Of a stretch of 13,671 nt of DNA, positions 13,208 through 13,671 are shown one piece after another. Source of the DNA: Actinomycetota bacterium (GTDB lineage Bacteria > Actinomycetota > CADDZG01 > WHSQ01). Under the pieces are notes generated by a model that did not search any database, was not told where the DNA came from, and saw only the letters and a list, made by a program, of their open reading frames with translations. The stretch's first letter is position 1; every line of letters begins with the position of its first letter. The position numbers and the translations under genes are program-made. Where the stretch lies: the NCBI GenBank assembly GCA_016781115.1, contig JADDQX010000042.1, forward strand, positions 1,848 to 15,518. The letters run 5' to 3'.

Positions 13208-13671
13208 ACCTGCGACATGCCCGGCCACGAAGAGATGGGCGCGTGGATCAACCTGCTTCAGGCGCGCGACACGGTGGTCGCGGAGGTCGAGCGAAGACTG
13301 CAGTCCGATGCGTCGATCTCGCTGGCGGAGCATGAGGTGTTGTTCCGGCTGAGCTCGGCGCCCGGCGGACGTCTGCGGATGTTCGATCTGGCGACCCTGC
13401 TTCTGGTGAGCAAGAGCGGCGTCACCCGGCTCGTGGACAGGCTGGTTCAAGAGGGGTGGGTGAAACGTGATCTCTCTGCAGATGATCGGCGCGTGGTCTA
13501 CGCGGCTCTGACGGACGAAGGTCGCGCCAAGCTGCGTGGGTCGATGCCGATCCTCGCCAACAGCGTGCGCGACGTCTTCATCAGTCATCTGAGCGACGCC
13601 GATGTCCAGGACCTCCGTCGTGTCCTACGGAAGCTTCTCGAGGGCCGGGGAGTGTGGACCGAGGAGAGGTG
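13205..13671 (+). CDS. MarR family winged-helix transcriptional regulator (3' end at window edge)
   Basis: 155 codons are present with no stop. The last two bases are TG, so the gene may end with the next base or continue. The product starts MTCDMPGHEEMGAWINLLQA. The winged-helix domain spans about 40-115: AEHEVLFRLSSAPGGRLRM (41-59), DLATLLLVSKSGVTRLVDRLVQEG (61-84) with the recognition helix at about 69-82, and the wing with ADDRR (92-96) and ALTDEGRAKL (101-110). All are typical of MarR regulators, which bind palindromic operators as dimers and often respond to small phenolic or oxidative signals. The helices at both ends form the dimer interface. Its target is likely downstream, outside the window, or itself. 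No clear operator dyad was found at its promoter. Confidence 0.88.
   Translation, partial: MTCDMPGHEEMGAWINLLQARDTVVAEVERRLQSDASISLAEHEVLFRLSSAPGGRLRMFDLATLLLVSKSGVTRLVDRLVQEGWVKRDLSADDRRVVYAALTDEGRAKLRGSMPILANSVRDVFISHLSDADVQDLRRVLRKLLEGRGVWTEER

Noticed and set aside
1..13671. Defence system, CRISPR array, mobile element, tRNA or rRNA
   Set aside because: No repeat-spacer pattern, transposase, integrase, nuclease-helicase cluster or RNA gene could be seen on either strand.

Overview
The window is high-GC bacterial DNA. It is most likely from an uncultured or little-studied member of the Actinomycetota. The strongest clue is the first gene: a 2-oxoglutarate dehydrogenase E1 fused behind an E2 succinyltransferase catalytic domain without a lipoyl domain, the architecture of mycobacterial Kgd and corynebacterial OdhA. 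Frequent GTG/TTG starts and many apparently leaderless genes fit this. No rRNA, tRNA, CRISPR array, transposase, integrase or phage gene was seen, and the region looks chromosomal.

Layout. (1) 1-3452 (+): the fused TCA-cycle enzyme, cut at its 5' end by the window edge. (2) 3459-4502 (-): an NAD(P)-dependent extended-SDR epimerase/dehydratase, convergent with gene 1. (3) 4579-5733 (+): a membrane protein with a potassium-channel-like pore loop, divergent from gene 2 across a 76-bp spacer. (4) 5759-8320 (+): a five-gene co-directional block holding an alpha/alpha-toroid-like protein, an HhH-GPD DNA glycosylase, a 115-aa unknown, a 52-aa acidic unknown and a CxCG-motif small protein. (5) 8330-8620 (-): a short acidic disordered protein. 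(6) 8778-10268 (+): a secreted lysyl-oxidase-like protein with the copper-site histidines and both cofactor-forming residues. (7) 10368-12064 (+): an overlapping pair made of a PF03773-type permease and its TIGR03943-type partner, preceded by a strong inverted repeat. (8) 12094-12981 (+): a probable lipoprotein with an M15 peptidase domain. (9) 13021-13185 (+): a doubtful 54-aa ORF. (10) 13205 to the end (+): a MarR-type regulator, at most just short of its stop codon.

How the genes work together. Only two groupings have physical support. The permease and TIGR03943 genes overlap by 4 bp and probably form one membrane complex. Genes 5759-8320 are closely spaced and probably co-transcribed, with an additional start inside the block. 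The lysyl oxidase and M15 lipoprotein both act outside the membrane, on proteins and peptidoglycan respectively, but nothing shows that they act together.

The most striking non-coding pattern is at seven gene starts on both strands (4502-, 4579+, 5759+, 8000+, 8620-, 12094+, 13205+). Each has a TANNNT -10 hexamer followed by exactly six bases and then the start codon, as expected when transcription begins on the start codon itself (leaderless mRNA). The other starts use Shine-Dalgarno sites, overlap an upstream gene, or lie within an operon. I did not find a clearly novel multi-gene system. The best candidates for follow-up are the bacterial lysyl oxidase, the leaderless grammar, the hairpin at the predicted 5' end of the permease transcript, and the degenerate-filter channel protein.
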